Origin: Candidatus Ruminimicrobium bovinum
GTDB taxonomy: Bacteria; Elusimicrobiota; Endomicrobiia; Endomicrobiales; Endomicrobiaceae
DNA length: 33,919 nucleotides
Direction: 5' to 3'
NCBI GenBank assembly: GCA_900316875.1
Contig: ONEP01000127.1
Location: forward strand, 1-33,919
Each line of letters starts with the position of its first letter. The first letter of the stretch is position 1. The translations under genes and the position numbers were made by a program. This document shows, piece by piece, positions 1 through 9,149 of this stretch. The notes beneath the pieces were generated by a model, which was given only the letters and a program-made list of their open reading frames with translations, had not been told where the DNA came from and searched no databases.

Positions 1-655
1 ACATATTTTCAAGTAATTTATAATCATCCATCAATGTTATGTACTTTATTGATTTTTTATTATTCAATATACGAAAAAACTCGTTTTTTCTCATTTCGCA
101 AACCGACAACTTAATTTTAGCTGCATTTTTCTTAATTTGAGAAAGTGTATTTTTGGAAATACTAAAATTCAATTCGCTTGCAAATCTAAATGCTCTTAAC
201 ATTCTTATAGGGTCAGTTATTAAAGAATTTTTTGAAGAAAGATTTATTATTTTATTTTTTAAATCCTTGTATCCGCCGGAAACATCTATTAAATTTTTCC
301 TTATATTACCGAACCCGTTTATATCAACGGCCAAAGAATTTATTGTAAAATCTCTATTAATTAAATCCTGTTGAATTGTTTTTCCGGTCATCAATGAAAC
401 ATCAATATATTTCAATACGGGATTATTTATTAATGCAACTCTGTAATTTTTATTTTTCAAATCCAATACTATATATTTACCTTTTAATATCAAAGCAAGT
501 TTTTTTGCAAATATGTCGGCATTTTTCGACACCGTTATATCCAAATCATCGGATTGTTTTTTTAATAAATAATTTCTTATATATCCGCCTACAACAAATA
601 CTTCACTTTCCGTTTCTTCCGCAATTTTTTTAATAATTTCTATAATTTCTTTCAT
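1..655 (-). CDS. cca: CCA-adding enzyme / poly(A) polymerase family nucleotidyltransferase (3' end missing)
   Basis: Reading the minus strand from ATG 655-653 gives 218 codons open to the window edge. The family (class II CCA-adding enzymes and poly(A) polymerases) adds CCA to tRNA 3' ends or A tails to RNA. The head-domain signatures are visible: a VGGYIRNYLL segment near residues 22-31, then DDLDIT with the metal-binding aspartates near residues 36-41, RDFTINSLA near 92-100 and DPIRMLRAFRFA near 144-155. The start is supported by an AAGGA ribosome site about 8 nt upstream. The body and tail domains lie outside the window, so CCA-adding and poly(A) activities cannot be told apart. It is divergent from alaS across a 152-nt gap. 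Confidence 0.9.
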   Translation of the reverse strand, partial: MKEIIEIIKKIAEETESEVFVVGGYIRNYLLKKQSDDLDITVSKNADIFAKKLALILKGKYIVLDLKNKNYRVALINNPVLKYIDVSLMTGKTIQQDLINRDFTINSLAVDINGFGNIRKNLIDVSGGYKDLKNKIINLSSKNSLITDPIRMLRAFRFASELNFSISKNTLSQIKKNAAKIKLSVCEMRKNEFFRILNNKKSIKYITLMDDYKLLENM

Positions 656-690
656 TTTAAAATCCTTTTACTAATGTCCGACTAATATTT

Positions 691-718
691 TTTATAAAGC
701 GAAAAATATAATAAACAA
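691..718 (-). promoter_or_regulatory. Candidate sigma-70 promoter for the cca-family gene
   Basis: On the minus strand TTGTTT (718-713) is followed after 16 nt by TATAAA (696-691). The resulting leader to ATG 655 would be about 30 nt and holds an AAGGA ribosome site. In DNA this AT-rich such matches arise easily, so confidence is moderate. Confidence 0.4.
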
Positions 719-769
719 TTAAAATTTACAAATTGAAATTTTGCCGTATATTTTACAATATTTTTAAAT

Positions 770-798
770 TTGCTAAAAGAGCCGTTTTTTGATAAAAT
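770..798 (+). promoter_or_regulatory. Candidate promoter for alaS with a nearly absent 5' leader
   Basis: TTGCTA (770-775) is followed after 17 nt by TAAAAT (793-798). Transcription from it would begin at about 805, only a few bases before ATG 808, and no Shine-Dalgarno sequence precedes that ATG. This would be leaderless or nearly so. An upstream promoter cannot be excluded. Confidence 0.35.
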
Positions 799-807
799 TT
801 CTACATT

Positions 808-3429
808 ATGAATAAACAATCATCAAATATCAGAAAAACTTTTTTAAACTTTTTTAATGAAAAAGGTTGCAAAATTATTCAGTCGGATTCACTTGTTCCT
901 TCGGGTGACAAAAGTTTGTTATTTACTTCAGCGGGAATGGTTCAATTTAAAAAACATTTTTTAGGGCAAAGCAAAGATACTTTTACACGGGCAACTTCTT
1001 CCCAAAAATGTTTCAGAACATCAGATATAGACCAGGTAGGTGTAACCAACAGACATTTAACTTTTTTTGAAATGTTAGGTAATTTTTCATTCGGAGATTA
1101 CTTTAAACGGGAAGCAATTGAATGGGCATGGGACTTTCTTACAAATTATATGGAACTTCCCAAAGACAAATTATATGTAACAATATATAAAGATGATGAT
1201 GAAGCAGGTAAAATGTGGGCAAAAATAGTTCCGGAATCGAAAATAATAAAAATGGGAGATGAAACAAATTTTTGGACTATGGGACCTACCGGTCCTTGCG
1301 GACCGTGTTCGGAAATATTAATAGACTTAGGCGAAGATATGGGTTGCCATAAACCTACATGCGGACCGTGGTGCGACTGTAACAGATACCTTGAAATTTG
1401 GAATCTTGTTTTTACACAATTTGACAGACAGGAAGACGGTTCTTTAAAACCGCTCGGAAGAAAAAATATAGATACGGGTATGGGGCTTGAAAGAATAGTT
1501 GCCGCAGCCAACGGTAAAAACAATGTTTTTGATACGGATTTATTTTTACCTTTAATGAACAATGCAGCAGACATTTTAAAAGTTTCTTTTGAAAATAATA
1601 TTCCAAAACTCAGAATGATTGCAGACCATGCAAGGGCAATAACATTTTTAATTTCCGACGGTATTCATCCTTCCAATGAAGGAAGAGGATATGTTTTAAG
1701 AAGAATTTTAAGAAGAGCGGTCCGTCAGGGAAAAGTTTTCGGAATGAATGAACCCTTTTTATATAAACTTGTAGATACCGTTCATTCCATAATGAAACCG
1801 GCATATCCGGAACTTACCGCACGGCTTGAAAACATAAAATCAATGACAAAAGTAGAAGAAGAAAAGTTTCTTGAGACATTAAATACCGGTACGGAACTTT
1901 TAAACGGGTTAATTTCGCAATACAAATCAAAAAACGGATCTGTAATAAAAGGAACGGATGTTTTTAAATTATACGATACTTACGGATTTCCTTGCGAATT
2001 GACAAAAGAAATTGCAGCAGAACAGGGTTTAACAATTGACGAAAAAGGTTTTGAAGCCGAAAAAAAATCCGCTCAGGAAAAATCGAGGTCGGCATGGTCC
2101 GGTTCCGGTGAACAGGATATAACTTTTTATTCCGTTGTTCATAAACAATTCGGTGATACAAAATTTGAGGGATATGTTCAAAATTCATCAAACGTAAAAG
2201 TGCTTGCATTAATTAAAGGCGGAAAAATTGTCGATACTCTTTCGGAAAAAGATAAAGGTGAAATTGTTTTATCAAATACTCCGTTTTATGCGGAATCCGG
2301 CGGACAGGTTGCCGATACCGGAACAATGTTTAACGAGAACACAAACATAGATGTTACCGATGTTGTAAAACCTATCGGAAGTTTATTTATTCATAAAGTT
2401 ACAATAGTTAGAGGAACACTAAATACGGGCGACGTTTTAACTGCATCAATAAATACACAAAACAGAAAACAAACAGCAAGGCATCATACAGCAACACATT
2501 TACTGCAAAAAACTTTAAGAACCATACTCGGTAATCATGTTGCACAGGCAGGATCTTTGGTTTGTCCGGAAAATTTAAGATTTGACTTCAATCATTTCAA
2601 AGCTTTAACAAAAGAAGAACTTAAAAACATAGAAAAACAAGTGAATGAAGTTATAAGACAAAATTTACCTGTTTTGATTACGGAGATGCCCATAGAACAA
2701 GCAAGAAAACAAGGTGCTATGGCATTATTCGGTGAAAAATACGGAGATGTCGTTAGAACGGTAAAAGTTATGGAAGACGAAACTAAATATTTTTCAATGG
2801 AATTATGCGGCGGCACACATATAAACAGAACCGGTGATATAGGTATGTTTAAAATTGTTTCCGAAAGCTCCGTGGGTAGCGGAATAAGAAGAATTGAAGC
2901 GGTTTGCGGAACGGCTTGTGAAGAATATATTAATGTCATCGAAAAAAATATTGATACTATTTCATCCGAATTAAAAGTATCAAAAACTTCATTGGTAACC
3001 GCTGTAAAAAAATTACTTACCTCAATAAAAAATTATGAAAACGAAATTTCTTCGTTAAAAGATAAAATTATGTCAGATAAAATAGACGACTATTTAAAAA
3101 CGGCAAAAATTGTAAACGGTATAAATATTATTTCACTTGTGCTTGAAAATATTGATATTAAATCTTTAAGACAAATTTCAGACCAAATAAGAGTTAAAAT
3201 GCCGTCATCAATAATTGCAATTGCTTCAAAATTTACTGATAAAGTTTCGTTTGTTGTATCCGTAAGTAAAGATTTAACGGAAAAAGGTTACAATTCAGGC
3301 AAAATTGCAAAAAAAATTGCGGCAGAACTTGAAGGTTCCGGCGGCGGCAAACCCGAGTTTGCACAAGGCGGCGGCAAAAAACCGGATAATTTAAAAAATA
3401 TTTTTGATAATTTTGAAAAAATTTTATAA
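808..3429 (+). CDS. alaS: Alanine-tRNA ligase
   Basis: A cytoplasmic class II synthetase that charges tRNA-Ala with alanine and edits mischarged Ser/Gly. The 873-residue length is normal for bacterial AlaRS. The N-terminal catalytic core contains the class II motif 3 region GMGLERI at residues 224-230. The editing domain has its zinc ligands: HxxxH at 560-564 and CGGTH at 667-671. A C-terminal oligomerisation region ends in the Gly-rich stretch found in the family. It is the first gene of a plus-strand series; the glycan genes begin 24 nt after its stop and may be cotranscribed. No Shine-Dalgarno is seen before the start. Confidence 0.98.
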   Translation: MNKQSSNIRKTFLNFFNEKGCKIIQSDSLVPSGDKSLLFTSAGMVQFKKHFLGQSKDTFTRATSSQKCFRTSDIDQVGVTNRHLTFFEMLGNFSFGDYFKREAIEWAWDFLTNYMELPKDKLYVTIYKDDDEAGKMWAKIVPESKIIKMGDETNFWTMGPTGPCGPCSEILIDLGEDMGCHKPTCGPWCDCNRYLEIWNLVFTQFDRQEDGSLKPLGRKNIDTGMGLERIVAAANGKNNVFDTDLFLPLMNNAADILKVSFENNIPKLRMIADHARAITFLISDGIHPSNEGRGYVLRRILRRAVRQGKVFGMNEPFLYKLVDTVHSIMKPAYPELTARLENIKSMTKVEEEKFLETLNTGTELLNGLISQYKSKNGSVIKGTDVFKLYDTYGFPCELTKEIAAEQGLTIDEKGFEAEKKSAQEKSRSAWSGSGEQDITFYSVVHKQFGDTKFEGYVQNSSNVKVLALIKGGKIVDTLSEKDKGEIVLSNTPFYAESGGQVADTGTMFNENTNIDVTDVVKPIGSLFIHKVTIVRGTLNTGDVLTASINTQNRKQTARHHTATHLLQKTLRTILGNHVAQAGSLVCPENLRFDFNHFKALTKEELKNIEKQVNEVIRQNLPVLITEMPIEQARKQGAMALFGEKYGDVVRTVKVMEDETKYFSMELCGGTHINRTGDIGMFKIVSESSVGSGIRRIEAVCGTACEEYINVIEKNIDTISSELKVSKTSLVTAVKKLLTSIKNYENEISSLKDKIMSDKIDDYLKTAKIVNGINIISLVLENIDIKSLRQISDQIRVKMPSSIIAIASKFTDKVSFVVSVSKDLTEKGYNSGKIAKKIAAELEGSGGGKPEFAQGGGKKPDNLKNIFDNFEKIL

Positions 3430-3453
3430 ATTAAAAAATGAAGTATCATTAAC

Positions 3454-5007
3454 ATGAAAAACATTATAATTCAAGCAGGCGGAAAAGGTTCAAGATTGGA
3501 ATTATTAACAAAAAACAGACCTAAATGTTTAGTTCCTGTTGACAATTTACCAATGATATTTCATTTATTCAAAAAATATCCTGATGCTCAATTTACAATA
3601 ATTGCAGACTATAAAAAAGAAATCTTAAAAAAATATCTTAAAACTTTTGCAGTTGTTAAATATAATTTTATAGAAACGAATAATATAGGAACTTGTTCCG
3701 GAATAAAACAAGCACTGAAATTTATTCCGAATAAAGAACCTTTTATGCTAATATGGTGTGATTTAATATTAAGCAATAAAACAACTATTACTGCAGATAA
3801 AAAAAACAATTACATAGGTATTTCAAAAAAATTTGAATGCAGATGGTCTTATAAAAACAATAAGTTTGTAAAAGTTTCATCAAAGCAAAACGGTGTAGCC
3901 GGATTATTCTTATTTAAAAATAAAAGTTTTATAGAAGATGTTCCAATTGAAGGAGAATTTGTTCAATATTTATCGAATAAAAATATAAGATTTAAAACTT
4001 TTGATTTATATGGAGTAAAAGAAATAGGAACAATTCTTTCATATTTTCAAAATGAATTAAACAAACCTAAAACCAGACCTTTTAATAAAATAGAATTTTT
4101 CAAAAACAGAGTGATAAAAACTTCTGTAGATAAACAGGGTGAAAAATTGGCATTAGATGAAATTGCTTGGTATAAAAAAATTTGTAAATTTAATTTTAAA
4201 GATATACCTCAAATTTATAATTTTTTACCGCTTACTATGGAAAAGATTCAAGGTGAAAATATTTATTTTTATTCTTTTCTAACACACAGTTACAAAAAAG
4301 CTATTTTGGAAAAAATAATCAACGCTATTAACAATTTACATAATATACAATACAATTCGATTGTATTCACAAAACAACAGATAAAAAAAGACTGCTACAA
4401 AGTTTATGTAGAAAAAACATTTGAAAGATTATCCAAAATACAAAATTTAGTTCCTTTTGCAAAGGATGAATATATAACAATAAACAATATAAAATGCAAA
4501 AATATATTTTATATTAAAGATAGTATTATAAAAAATATAAAACAATATTTTCCAAAGCAATTTAATTTTATACATGGCGATTGTACTTTTTCAAATATTA
4601 TTTTAAAAACCGAAGGAGTAGAACCAATTTTGATTGATCCAAGAGGATATTTCGGATCAACTAAATTTTACGGTGATAAAGATTATGATTGGGCAAAATT
4701 ATATTATTCAATAGTCGGTGATTATGATCAATTTAACAGAAAAAATTTTTCTCTTAATATAGGCAGCAAATCTATAGAATTGGCAATAATGTCAAATAAT
4801 TGGAAAGATTGTGAAAATTATTTTTTCAATTTAATTTCTCAAACAGACAATTCAAATATAGAAGAAAAAAGAAAAAAAATAAAGTTATTGCATGCATTAA
4901 TTTGGTTATCGTTGACTACTTATACTTGGGAAGATTATGATTCGATCTGTGGTGCATTTTACAATGGTTTATTATACCTTCGGGATTATCTAAATGAAAC
5001 AAAATAA
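3454..5007 (+). CDS. Fused sugar/choline-type nucleotidyltransferase and choline kinase/APH-like phosphotransferase
   Basis: The N-terminal ~230 residues are a nucleotidyltransferase: the signature AGGKGSRL at residues 8-15 is followed by the PKCLVPV segment, and WCD near residue 103 may bind metal. The C-terminal half is a choline kinase/aminoglycoside phosphotransferase-like kinase: HGD at 374-376 with N381 forms the catalytic loop and D395 in the IDP motif is the metal-binding aspartate. Such pairs (compare the separate LicC and LicA proteins of phosphocholine incorporation) phosphorylate and then CMP- or NDP-activate a small substituent for a surface glycan. The substrate cannot be read from the sequence. 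The gene overlaps the next by 14 nt and sits in a four-gene surface-glycan set. Confidence 0.85.
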   Translation: MKNIIIQAGGKGSRLELLTKNRPKCLVPVDNLPMIFHLFKKYPDAQFTIIADYKKEILKKYLKTFAVVKYNFIETNNIGTCSGIKQALKFIPNKEPFMLIWCDLILSNKTTITADKKNNYIGISKKFECRWSYKNNKFVKVSSKQNGVAGLFLFKNKSFIEDVPIEGEFVQYLSNKNIRFKTFDLYGVKEIGTILSYFQNELNKPKTRPFNKIEFFKNRVIKTSVDKQGEKLALDEIAWYKKICKFNFKDIPQIYNFLPLTMEKIQGENIYFYSFLTHSYKKAILEKIINAINNLHNIQYNSIVFTKQQIKKDCYKVYVEKTFERLSKIQNLVPFAKDEYITINNIKCKNIFYIKDSIIKNIKQYFPKQFNFIHGDCTFSNIILKTEGVEPILIDPRGYFGSTKFYGDKDYDWAKLYYSIVGDYDQFNRKNFSLNIGSKSIELAIMSNNWKDCENYFFNLISQTDNSNIEEKRKKIKLLHALIWLSLTTYTWEDYDSICGAFYNGLLYLRDYLNETK

Positions 5008-5371
5008 ATTAGTCTTTTCTTCTCTTGCTAAAACTTGGATATTTGATATTGATGGAACAATTGTTATACACAACGGTTATAAAAGAGGGCAAGATATTTT
5101 ATTACCTGGCGTAAAACAGCTTTTTAAAAAAATAAAAAAAGAAGATATGATTATTTTCATAACATCAAGAGATATTTCTTTTAAAAAAAATTTAGAAAAC
5201 TTTTTAAATAAAAACAAAATAAGATACAGTCATATAATTTATAATGCTCCTATGGGCGAAAGAATTTTAATAAATGATAAAAAAACGTCCGGATTAAAAA
5301 CAGCATTTGCAATAAATAAAAACAGAAATGAAAAATTGCAAATCAATTTTTCAATATCAAAATCATTATGA
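4994..5371 (+). CDS. Small HAD-superfamily phosphatase-like protein of the glycan cluster
   Basis: A 125-residue HAD protein without a cap domain. Motif I is FDIDGT, with nucleophile D18 and acid/base D20. Motif II is TSR at 57-59. D95 in the IND segment is the likely motif III metal ligand, and it is followed by a KKTSGLKTAFAI tail seen in HAD proteins found beside nucleotidyltransferases in polysaccharide loci. The start overlaps the kinase gene by 14 nt and the stop overlaps the next start as ATGA, so translation is probably coupled. A likely role is dephosphorylating an intermediate for the glycan substituent; this is inference from context. Confidence 0.75.
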   Translation: MKQNKLVFSSLAKTWIFDIDGTIVIHNGYKRGQDILLPGVKQLFKKIKKEDMIIFITSRDISFKKNLENFLNKNKIRYSHIIYNAPMGERILINDKKTSGLKTAFAINKNRNEKLQINFSISKSL

Positions 5372-6333
5372 AATTAATAAATATTTTTAGAATAGAAAGC
5401 TGGAAAAAAAGGTTATCTTTCCCGTTTGAATATTTAAAAGTAAAGAATTTAATAAACAGGTATTATAAAAATTATTTTATTATAGCACCTGCTTCTAACT
5501 TAGGAGAAACTGTTATTACTGTTTCATTGATGAATGAATTTTATAAAAAATACCATGGGCAAAATCTTTTGTTAGTAAATAATAGGATGTATGAAATTGC
5601 TAAACTATTTAAGGGTGTTGATGAAGTATTGCCAATCTATGCCTACTATGCCATTAAAAAACAAGATATTAAATCTATTAGTAAAGGTAACATTTTTCCA
5701 ATATTTGAGAAATATTTAGATTCAAATTTTTCCCCCGAGAACATGGTTGATAGTCACCGATACCTTTTGGGTTTACCAAAAGATATTCAACCGACAAAAA
5801 TAAAATTAGATAATAATTTAATTTTAAATATTAGAAATAAATATAATATAAAACCTAACACTGTTTTATTATCTCCTGAAGCAAATTCTTTAAATTATAA
5901 AATATTATCTCCATCTTTTTGGAAAAAATTGGCAAATATATTAACAGAAAAAGGATATAATATATTAATAAATACAAAAGATAAAAATTCTTATAAAGAA
6001 TATAATCTTATATTTGATTCAATATTAAATACTTGCGCAATAGCAGAAAACTGCAAGTGTGTTATTGGTTTTCGTTCAGGTCTTATGGATATTTTTGCCT
6101 TATCGGTTTCAAAAAAAATGTTCATTATTTATCCTTCCGATAACTATCAAATATATTTATTTATGTCAAACAAAGAAATAAAAACTTATAATAATTTGAG
6201 CTGTTCACAATGGATATTACATTATAGTTCATTAAAAACAATGTTCAATAACTATAATATAACTGAAACAATGTTTACAGGTAATGAACAATTGTTAATA
6301 AAAGAAACATTTGATTTTATAAAAAAAACATGA
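5368..6333 (+). CDS. Putative GT-B glycosyltransferase, heptosyltransferase (GT9)-like
   Basis: 321 residues with a two-lobed layout. An N-terminal region carries the early APASNLGETVI segment, where GT9 proteins have their first glycine-containing loop. The C-terminal lobe contains LLSPEAN near residues 168-174 and the motif GFRSGLMD at about 234-241, which resembles the donor-site loop of surface-glycan transferases. No signal peptide or membrane segment is obvious, so it would act at the cytoplasmic face. Both ends overlap neighbours by ATGA. The exact family is uncertain: the canonical GT9 donor loop is not present, and a fucosyltransferase-like GT-B fold is an alternative. Confidence 0.6.
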   Translation: MKLINIFRIESWKKRLSFPFEYLKVKNLINRYYKNYFIIAPASNLGETVITVSLMNEFYKKYHGQNLLLVNNRMYEIAKLFKGVDEVLPIYAYYAIKKQDIKSISKGNIFPIFEKYLDSNFSPENMVDSHRYLLGLPKDIQPTKIKLDNNLILNIRNKYNIKPNTVLLSPEANSLNYKILSPSFWKKLANILTEKGYNILINTKDKNSYKEYNLIFDSILNTCAIAENCKCVIGFRSGLMDIFALSVSKKMFIIYPSDNYQIYLFMSNKEIKTYNNLSCSQWILHYSSLKTMFNNYNITETMFTGNEQLLIKETFDFIKKT

Positions 6334-7310
6334 AACAAAATCCTTTATTATCAATATGTATTCCAACTTATAACCGCTCAAAATACTTAATAGAAACGAT
6401 TAATTCTATTATAAAAAGTGACGGATTTAACGAACAAGATATTGAAATTGTTATTTCCGATAATTGTTCAACCGATGATACTTCTGAAATTATAAAAGAA
6501 CTAACCGACAAGTATAAAAATATTCATTACTTTAAAAGAAAACAACCTACTGATTTTGCCGATAGAAATTTTATAGAAGCATTATCTTTAGGTACGGGTG
6601 AATTTTTAAAATTAAACAATGACATAGTTGGTTTTAATAATGGAACATTAAAAATAATATTAGATAAAATAAAAGAAAATTTAGAAACAAAAACTCCTAT
6701 ATTTTTTCAAACTTTAATACATAATCAAATATCTAAAAATATATCTAAATTATTTAGATTAAATGAATCTTTAAAAGAATTTTATTTTAATGATATAAAC
6801 GATTTCATTAATACCATATCAACAGCTACTACTTGGATTGCAAATTTTGGTTGTTGGAGACAGCATTTTGAAGAAATAAAAAATAAAGATAGATTTTTAT
6901 ATAACCAATTTATGCAAGTAGACTGGACATTATCAATATTACTTACCCATAAAAAAGCAAAAGTTTATATTAAAAACTTCTATAATCCTTTTAAAATAAA
7001 AAAAGAAGGAAAAGTTGATGCTTTTAATGTTCATGGTCAAAAATTTTTGCAAATATATCAATATTATCTCAATAAAGGTTTGATATCAAAAAAAAGTTAT
7101 GAAAACGAAAAAAGAAAAGTTTTAATAAAAGTATTGATTCCAATGTTGGCACTAAATTTAACTTCTAAAAAACATTTTTTTCAAATAAACGGATTGTTTG
7201 ATTTTTTGAAGGATTACAAGACAAAATTGTATATGTATTTTTCAATATTGATTGAACTTCCTCTTTGCATAATTTTTTTATTATTAAAAAAATTTATAAA
7301 TATTTCATAA
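6330..7310 (+). CDS. Family 2 (GT-A) glycosyltransferase
   Basis: 326 residues. The GT2 N-terminus is clear: LSICIPTYNRSKYLIETINS near residues 7-26, then a nucleotide-binding ISDNCSTDDT segment near residues 43-52. The position usually occupied by a DxD metal motif reads N96-N97-D98, so metal binding may differ. The last ~20 residues form a hydrophobic segment that could anchor the protein to the inner membrane. It is the last gene of the glycan set and converges on mnmG, with 56 nt between the stops and no convincing terminator hairpin there. Confidence 0.85.
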   Translation: MKQNPLLSICIPTYNRSKYLIETINSIIKSDGFNEQDIEIVISDNCSTDDTSEIIKELTDKYKNIHYFKRKQPTDFADRNFIEALSLGTGEFLKLNNDIVGFNNGTLKIILDKIKENLETKTPIFFQTLIHNQISKNISKLFRLNESLKEFYFNDINDFINTISTATTWIANFGCWRQHFEEIKNKDRFLYNQFMQVDWTLSILLTHKKAKVYIKNFYNPFKIKKEGKVDAFNVHGQKFLQIYQYYLNKGLISKKSYENEKRKVLIKVLIPMLALNLTSKKHFFQINGLFDFLKDYKTKLYMYFSILIELPLCIIFLLLKKFINIS

Positions 7311-7366
7311 ATTAAAAATTTATCATTTTACTGTTTTTCAATAAAGATATTACATACAATATAACT

Positions 7367-9142
7367 TTATATCAATATTTTTTCAATTTTCTTATATCTC
7401 TCAATAGCTATATTTAAAAATACTATATCACTCGGTTTTATACCGGGAATTCTGTTTGCCTGTCCCAAAGTTAACGGCTGAACTTTTATTAATTTTTCTT
7501 TTGTTTCCGAAGATAACGTAGAAACAGAATTATAATCAAAATCTTTCGGAATTTGTTTATTCCCATATTTGGCTATTTTTTTTGCCGTCTGTTGTTGTAT
7601 ATGAATATAACCTTCATATTTTTTTGTTATTTCAAGTTCTTCTTTTATTTTTTCACGTGTCCAAGGTACAAGTTCTTCGTCCGTAGGAATTTCAATATTT
7701 TTTTCTTCATATAAATCAACTAATGTTTGCCTATACAATGTAAATTTTTTATACATAGCGTCCGAAATTAACCCTATTTGATGAGCCAATTCAAGAAGTC
7801 TTAAATCGGCATTATCCGTTCTTATGCTTAACCTGTTTTCTGCTCTTGATGTAAACATTCTGTAAGGTTCATCAACACCTTTAGTTACCAAATCATCTAT
7901 AAGAATACCTATATATGCTTCCTGTCTGTTAAGTATAAGAGGTTGTTTTTGAAATATTTTCAAAGCGGCATTTATTCCTGCAATTATTCCCTGACCGGCA
8001 GCTTCCTCATAACCGGTTGTTCCGTTAATTTGTCCCGCAAGATAAAGATTTTCTATATTTTTTGTTTCAAGTGTATGTTTTATTTGTGTCGGCTGAATAT
8101 AATCATATTCAATTGCATAACCGTATCTTATTATTTTAACATTTTCCAAACCTTCAATTGAATGCAATAATCGTTCCTGAACGTTTTCCCCTAAACCCGT
8201 AAACAAACCGTTTATATAAATTTCATTTGTACTTAAACTTTCGGGTTCCAAAAATAATTGATGTCTTGTTCTTTCGGGAAACCTGACTATTTTATCTTCT
8301 ATTGAAGGACAATATCTCGGTCCGTGAGCATTTGCAAGCCCGTTATATAAAGAAGATTCTTTTATATTTTCTTTTATTATTTTATGTGTTGTTTCGTTGG
8401 AATACACTAAATGACACGAAACTTGCTTTTTTGTTTGTTGCCACAATTTTATGTTTGTAAAATGAGAAAAAGGTATAGGAGGATTATCTCCGGGTTGTTC
8501 AACCATTTTAGTATAATCCACGGTATTTCCGTTAATTCTCGGCGGAGTACATGTTGTAAATCTTGATATTTCAAGCCCACAATCCTGTTTTAAAGATTCA
8601 GACAAATCAGTTGAAGAAGTTTCACTAAATCTTCCACCGTTAAAAACGGTTTTCCCTATAAAAATTTTTCCGTTTAAAAATGTACCTGTAGTAATTATAA
8701 CCGCTTGCGCCCGTATTGTTTCGTCCAAATTAGTTACAACACCCGTAACCTTACCGTTTTTTATTATAAGCTTTATAACCGTAGCTTGTAAAAGATCCAA
8801 ATTTTTTTGCGATATTACGGAATTTTGCATAAATGTAGAATATAATTTTTTATCACACTGTGCTCGCGGAGACCAAACTGCAGGACCTCTTGATTTATTA
8901 AGCATTTTAAATTGGATACCTGCCATATCGGTTATCCAACCCATTTCACCGCCTAAGGCATCTATTTCTCTGACGATTTGTCCTTTTGCTATACCTCCTA
9001 TTGCGGGATTGCACGGCATATTTGCTATTAAATCTATATTTTGTGTAATTAATAAGGTTTTTAACCCGAGTCTTGCAGGCGCAAGTGCAGCTTCACATCC
9101 TGCATTTCCCGCACCTATAACAATTACATTATATTCTTTCAT
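7367..9142 (-). CDS. mnmG: tRNA uridine-34 5-carboxymethylaminomethyl modification enzyme MnmG
   Basis: The FAD-dependent partner of MnmE, which installs the (carboxymethyl)aminomethyl group on U34 of tRNAs reading two-fold codon boxes. The N-terminus has the FAD loop VIGAGNAGCEAALA. The family signature RGPAVWSPRAQCDK and the C-terminal AGQINGTTGYEEAAGQG follow in order. I chose ATG 9142: it gives the standard MKEYNVIVIGAG start and lies 7 nt after the metH stop. An in-frame ATG at 9190 would add 16 residues that only duplicate the metH overlap. At 591 residues it is slightly short for the family but complete. Last gene of the trpB2-pyk-metH-mnmG run. Confidence 0.97.
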   Translation of the reverse strand: MKEYNVIVIGAGNAGCEAALAPARLGLKTLLITQNIDLIANMPCNPAIGGIAKGQIVREIDALGGEMGWITDMAGIQFKMLNKSRGPAVWSPRAQCDKKLYSTFMQNSVISQKNLDLLQATVIKLIIKNGKVTGVVTNLDETIRAQAVIITTGTFLNGKIFIGKTVFNGGRFSETSSTDLSESLKQDCGLEISRFTTCTPPRINGNTVDYTKMVEQPGDNPPIPFSHFTNIKLWQQTKKQVSCHLVYSNETTHKIIKENIKESSLYNGLANAHGPRYCPSIEDKIVRFPERTRHQLFLEPESLSTNEIYINGLFTGLGENVQERLLHSIEGLENVKIIRYGYAIEYDYIQPTQIKHTLETKNIENLYLAGQINGTTGYEEAAGQGIIAGINAALKIFQKQPLILNRQEAYIGILIDDLVTKGVDEPYRMFTSRAENRLSIRTDNADLRLLELAHQIGLISDAMYKKFTLYRQTLVDLYEEKNIEIPTDEELVPWTREKIKEELEITKKYEGYIHIQQQTAKKIAKYGNKQIPKDFDYNSVSTLSSETKEKLIKVQPLTLGQANRIPGIKPSDIVFLNIAIERYKKIEKILI

Positions 9143-9149
9143 AATATTT

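Noticed and set aside
153-633. Plus-strand frames over the left end
   Set aside because: The minus strand encodes a clear CCA-adding enzyme family protein over the same region.
1146-1574. Minus-strand frame of 142 codons inside alaS
   Set aside because: Shadow of the conserved AlaRS catalytic domain; no ribosome site or recognisable motif.
7311-7366. Intrinsic terminator between the converging glycosyltransferase and mnmG genes
   Set aside because: Only a weak 5-bp AT hairpin is seen, with no U-run in the right place.
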